Part shown: one piece after another, positions 48,872 through 51,451 of the stretch
Position numbering within the stretch: the first letter of the stretch is position 1
How the letters are laid out: the number at the start of each line of letters is the position of its first letter
DNA from: an uncultured Clostridium sp.
GTDB taxonomy: Bacteria > Bacillota > Clostridia > TANB77 > CAG-508
Direction of reading: 5' to 3'
Assembly (NCBI GenBank): GCA_946578345.1
Contig: CAMOBD010000003.1
Span: 1-51,451, forward strand
Length of the DNA: 51,451 nt
Notes under the pieces: model-generated
Seen by the model: the letters and a program-made list of their open reading frames with translations, nothing else
Database searches by the model: none
What the model was told of the DNA's origin: nothing
Made by a program: the position numbers and the translations under genes

Positions 48872-48993
48872 TTTTTTCATCCTTTCATGCAATTGTATTT
48901 TTAGAAAATAAAAATATTATATCTGTTTAACAAGTCTAAACTCATATATTCTACTCATAAAGCTATTTTTTTGCTTTTTAATTCATAGTCACA

Positions 48994-49791
48994 TTACTTT
49001 TCGAACTTTTTATCTTTTAACTCTTTAATCTTTTCCTTTAACTCACTTAGTTCTATTTTTTGCTTCATAAATTTAGATATATTCTCTGAATTCATCTCAG
49101 GGAAAGCATTTTTGAGTCTTACGATCCTTTTGTATAATTTAAATTTTAATATAGCTTGCTTTTCTTTTAATTCATTTATAAATTGTTGTGCATTTTCTTT
49201 AGATAGCTTTTCTTTATATTCTGTCTCTTTGAATTCTTTGATTTTCTCTTTTAGAGTATCTCCTATTTCAAATACTTGTCTTATTTTCTTGTCAATAAAC
49301 ATTATTCTATAAATTGTTATTGATGTATCTACTATTATTGCAATACACAAAATAATATTTGTATATCTTAATATATCGCTTGGAATTAAATTTGTCAAAT
49401 TTTCTATTATTGGGTGAATAATAAATATTAGAAAAACCCCTAATATACCCCAATATATAGAATTCTTTAAGCAAACTCTTCCTTGTATGTTAAATTTCAA
49501 ATCTGAATAGTCCCAATACTTAGTTTTGAATAATTTTTCTAGTATCACTGCAACAATATATTCCCAAATTGAAAATACTAGAAAAGATATTAGAAAGATT
49601 ACTATTATGTTGTTAGAAATCTCTCCTATTGATGTCATAAGTACTGCTCCTATCCCATACATTGGGCAAAATGGTCCATACAGAAAGCCACTATTAACTG
49701 GCTTTCTTAGGCAAATAGTTTTATAGATTGATTCTAAACACCACCCTAAAAACGAATATATTATAAAATAAAATATTAATTTATCCTGCAT
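48994..49791 (-). CDS. CmpB-family membrane protein (putative ABC transporter permease)
   Basis: The protein is 265 aa from ATG 49791 (CGGAG at 8 bp). FIIYSFLGWCLESIYK, then GFLYGPFCPMYGIGAVL are the hallmark of the CmpB/ABC_trans_CmpB family. About five membrane helices occupy the first 170 residues and a coiled coil fills the last 100 (EKIKEFKETEYKEKL). The family is annotated as permease, but its transport role is unproven. It overlaps the upstream Ig-like protein gene by 11 bp, so the two are coupled. Confidence 0.85.
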   Translation of the reverse strand: MQDKLIFYFIIYSFLGWCLESIYKTICLRKPVNSGFLYGPFCPMYGIGAVLMTSIGEISNNIIVIFLISFLVFSIWEYIVAVILEKLFKTKYWDYSDLKFNIQGRVCLKNSIYWGILGVFLIFIIHPIIENLTNLIPSDILRYTNIILCIAIIVDTSITIYRIMFIDKKIRQVFEIGDTLKEKIKEFKETEYKEKLSKENAQQFINELKEKQAILKFKLYKRIVRLKNAFPEMNSENISKFMKQKIELSELKEKIKELKDKKFEK

Positions 49792-50764
49792 AATTAAACT
49801 CCGTTGAACCCTCTGCTGAAAGTCCATTAACATTTGTAAGTTTTATACTTATAGTATTTGTACCTTGGACTAAATCTAATGAAAATCTTGCTTCAGTTCT
49901 ATTTACATCATTCATTAAATACACTTGTCCATTTAAATTTACTTCTATTGATTGAATTCCATCTGCATCTGCTGCATCTATAATTATTTTACCTGGAACA
50001 CTCTCTATATCTATACTTCTGATTGTTGGTCTTTCTGCCGATATTATAATTGTTGATTCCGCTTCTTCTGTATTGCCTGATGTATCAACTGCTGTAACAT
50101 ATACTGTGTGCTCTCCTCTACCAATTTCTTGCTCTGTAAGAGCATACTCGATGCTTGTATCTCCTTCTGCATTTTTATCAATTCTTATATCTTGACCATC
50201 ATCAATTCTGTACATCATGTATTCTATTCCAGTTTCATCATTTGCTGTGATTCTAACACTAGTTTCTTGTTTTGCTATATCTATTGAAGGTTTTGTTATA
50301 TCTATTCCATCTAATATTATTTCTTTTGTATATGTTACAGCTCTTCCTGTTTCATCTTCTAAAACAATTGTAAGCATATTGTTCTCACTTGGCAAAACTA
50401 TTTCTCTTTGCACACTAGTTGAATTCTCAGGATATGTTGTCATCTCAGAATTCTGCCAAAAATAATTAAATTCATCTATAACATATACGCTCTCTACATT
50501 TACTATCAAAGTGTCATTCTTTCTTGTTATAGTTACTTTAGGCAAATCATCTGTATTATTACCTTTTGCATCAACATACATAGCATATGAACTATGTCCA
50601 ATTATACATAATGAAAATAAAATAATAACTACAGCAAAAAATCTTAGTATATTTTTTATTTCAATAGGTCCAGTGTTTGTCCCTCTTGGCATCTTAGTTT
50701 TTTTCTTTTTTTCCTTTTTATTTTTCTTACTTTTATTATTCTCAACCATTAAAATTTGATTCAT
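49781..50764 (-). CDS. Membrane-anchored Ig-like domain protein
   Basis: The protein is 327 aa. A strongly basic N-terminus (KSKKNKKEKKKKTKMPRG) is followed by one membrane segment (ILRFFAVVIILFSLCIIGHSSYAMY, about 39-63). Beta-rich Ig-like or bacterial surface repeats follow (SVRITANDETGIEYMMYRID, HTVYVTAVDTSGNTEEAEST, GKIIIDAADADGIQSIEVNL). Topology is N-in with the repeats outside. TGGAGG precedes ATG 50764. Its neighbour is the CmpB-like protein, suggesting a cell-envelope job. Confidence 0.75.
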   Translation of the reverse strand: MNQILMVENNKSKKNKKEKKKKTKMPRGTNTGPIEIKNILRFFAVVIILFSLCIIGHSSYAMYVDAKGNNTDDLPKVTITRKNDTLIVNVESVYVIDEFNYFWQNSEMTTYPENSTSVQREIVLPSENNMLTIVLEDETGRAVTYTKEIILDGIDITKPSIDIAKQETSVRITANDETGIEYMMYRIDDGQDIRIDKNAEGDTSIEYALTEQEIGRGEHTVYVTAVDTSGNTEEAESTIIISAERPTIRSIDIESVPGKIIIDAADADGIQSIEVNLNGQVYLMNDVNRTEARFSLDLVQGTNTISIKLTNVNGLSAEGSTEFNYAG

Positions 50765-50842
50765 TAGTTTTCCTCCATTATATTTGAAATTATATCACAC
50801 GGGGATTTTAATGTAAACATTTATGTGGAAAAAATTTGCAAT

Positions 50843-50879
50843 ACAATAAAAAGGAACTTGAAAATAATTTCAAATTCCT
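50843..50879 (-). terminator. Terminator of the surface-protein gene
   Basis: On the minus strand the stem AGGAA-TTGAAA/TTTCAA-TTCCT (50852-50879) is followed by CTTTTTATTG, just after the stop at 50890. Confidence 0.65.
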
Positions 50880-50889
50880 CTTTTATTTA

Positions 50890-51451
50890 TTATAATACAA
50901 ATTTCTTGATTAATATAACTCCACCTGCTAGTAATACTAGTACTGCTGTTATTACTCCTATATAATGTTCTCCTACGCCTGTTACTATTGATAATACTAC
51001 TGATGCATCATCTATGTCATCCTCTCCTGGTACATAGTTATCTGGTGTTGAGTCTATATCATCATCGCTGTCTTCTGAAATTTCTGCCCAGTTGGTTTTT
51101 ACACCTAGGTTGTTTTGTCCATTTATCCATCTTAATGTTATTTCTACTTCTGCACTTTCTCCTGGCTGTAATAAGGTATCTGCTAACTCATCTGTTGTTA
51201 CTGTTTTTTCATCTTCTGATAATGTCCAATGTTCATTATTGTCTTCTGCTTTAAATTCTAGTCCTTCTGGTATATAATCTTTTACTTCATATGCATATCC
51301 TGCCTTATTTCCTTCGTTTGTTATTCTTATTCTATACGTGAACTTGATTACTGATGTTTGTATTTTGTGGTTTCCTAATTCTACCTTTACTACTGCCTCT
51401 GGGTCATCCTCAAATGTGTGTCCAGTTTCTTCTACTGTTGTTTTTCCGTCT
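50890..51451 (-). CDS. C-terminal part of a cell-surface protein with DUF11-like repeats (partial)
   Basis: The gene is open to the right edge of the window; 186 residues are visible. They show a beta-rich module of DUF11/SdrD-B type (TYRIRITNEGNKAGYAYEV, VKDYIPEGLEF, ESAEVEITLRWING) followed by an acidic linker (DSDDDIDSTPDNYVPGEDD). It ends in a C-terminal membrane segment (YIGVITAVLVLLAGGVILI) with KK at the tail, a membrane anchor. No LPxTG is visible before it. It ends at TAA 50890-50892. Large adhesin-like proteins of this kind are common in gut Clostridia. Confidence 0.8.
   Translation of the reverse strand, partial: DGKTTVEETGHTFEDDPEAVVKVELGNHKIQTSVIKFTYRIRITNEGNKAGYAYEVKDYIPEGLEFKAEDNNEHWTLSEDEKTVTTDELADTLLQPGESAEVEITLRWINGQNNLGVKTNWAEISEDSDDDIDSTPDNYVPGEDDIDDASVVLSIVTGVGEHYIGVITAVLVLLAGGVILIKKFVL

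Overview
The window is A+T-rich, with many minus-strand genes in tight clusters, Shine-Dalgarno sites such as AGGAGG, and standard-code translation. It carries a CwlD-type (sporulation-type) amidase gene, a CmpB-type membrane protein, a GGDEF protein and serine-recombinase mobile DNA. This suggests a low-G+C Bacillota, probably a gut Clostridia member. No rRNA, tRNA or CRISPR array was seen, so the lineage is inferred from gene content only.

Layout. (1) 1-2160: a DUF3800 protein (+) convergent with a membrane-anchored protein of unknown function. (2) 2171-10772: a 195-bp long-hairpin element overlapping the 3' end of a roughly 2,800-aa cyclic beta-1,2-glucan synthase-like enzyme. (3) 10781-12400: an AAA_14/DUF4143 ATPase gene bracketed by two copies of a palindromic ~62-bp repeat and preceded by a 23-bp tandem repeat. 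(4) 12400-18533: a minus-strand operon of unknown proteins. It holds two paralogous 150-aa proteins, a HEKMH metallopeptidase-like protein, a Sel1-repeat protein and an 810-aa protein with a duplicated 99-aa unit, and it ends in a Nudix gene that looks frameshifted at its 5' end. (5) 18756-20240: a second AAA_14/DUF4143 ATPase, again preceded by direct repeats.

(6) 20785-38868 is an integrated mobile element of about 18.1 kb that splits a CwlD-like N-acetylmuramoyl-L-alanine amidase gene. The N-terminal part of the amidase lies at 38861-39055 and the C-terminal part at 20237-20785. Both junctions share an 11-bp core, and joining the element ends gives a symmetric attP with TGCAGTAA/TTACTGCA arms centred on a GA dinucleotide. 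The element encodes two large serine recombinases, a MobC/MobP mobilization set with a MobB-like gene nested in the relaxase gene, an XRE regulator and a small HTH protein. Its cargo is a sugar-nucleotide/glycosyltransferase operon, a HAD phosphatase, a broken DUF6076 gene, and a translationally coupled N6-adenine methylase plus metallo-beta-lactamase-fold pair that could be a defence system.

(7) 39069-47788 is a divergent cluster: an unknown protein, a VWA-like protein and a MoxR-type AAA+ ATPase on the minus strand. On the plus strand are a 120-aa protein of clearly different base composition, a DHH/DHHA1-like phosphoesterase with an unusual N-terminal region, a coiled-coil protein and a 770-aa unknown. 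The intergenic region has a 12-bp perfect dyad overlapping the -35 box and further half sites. This cluster looks like an undescribed multi-gene system. (8) 47901-51451: a GGDEF protein whose 3' end lies in a palindrome, a CmpB-like membrane protein, a membrane-anchored Ig-like protein, and the C-terminal part of a large surface protein cut by the window edge.
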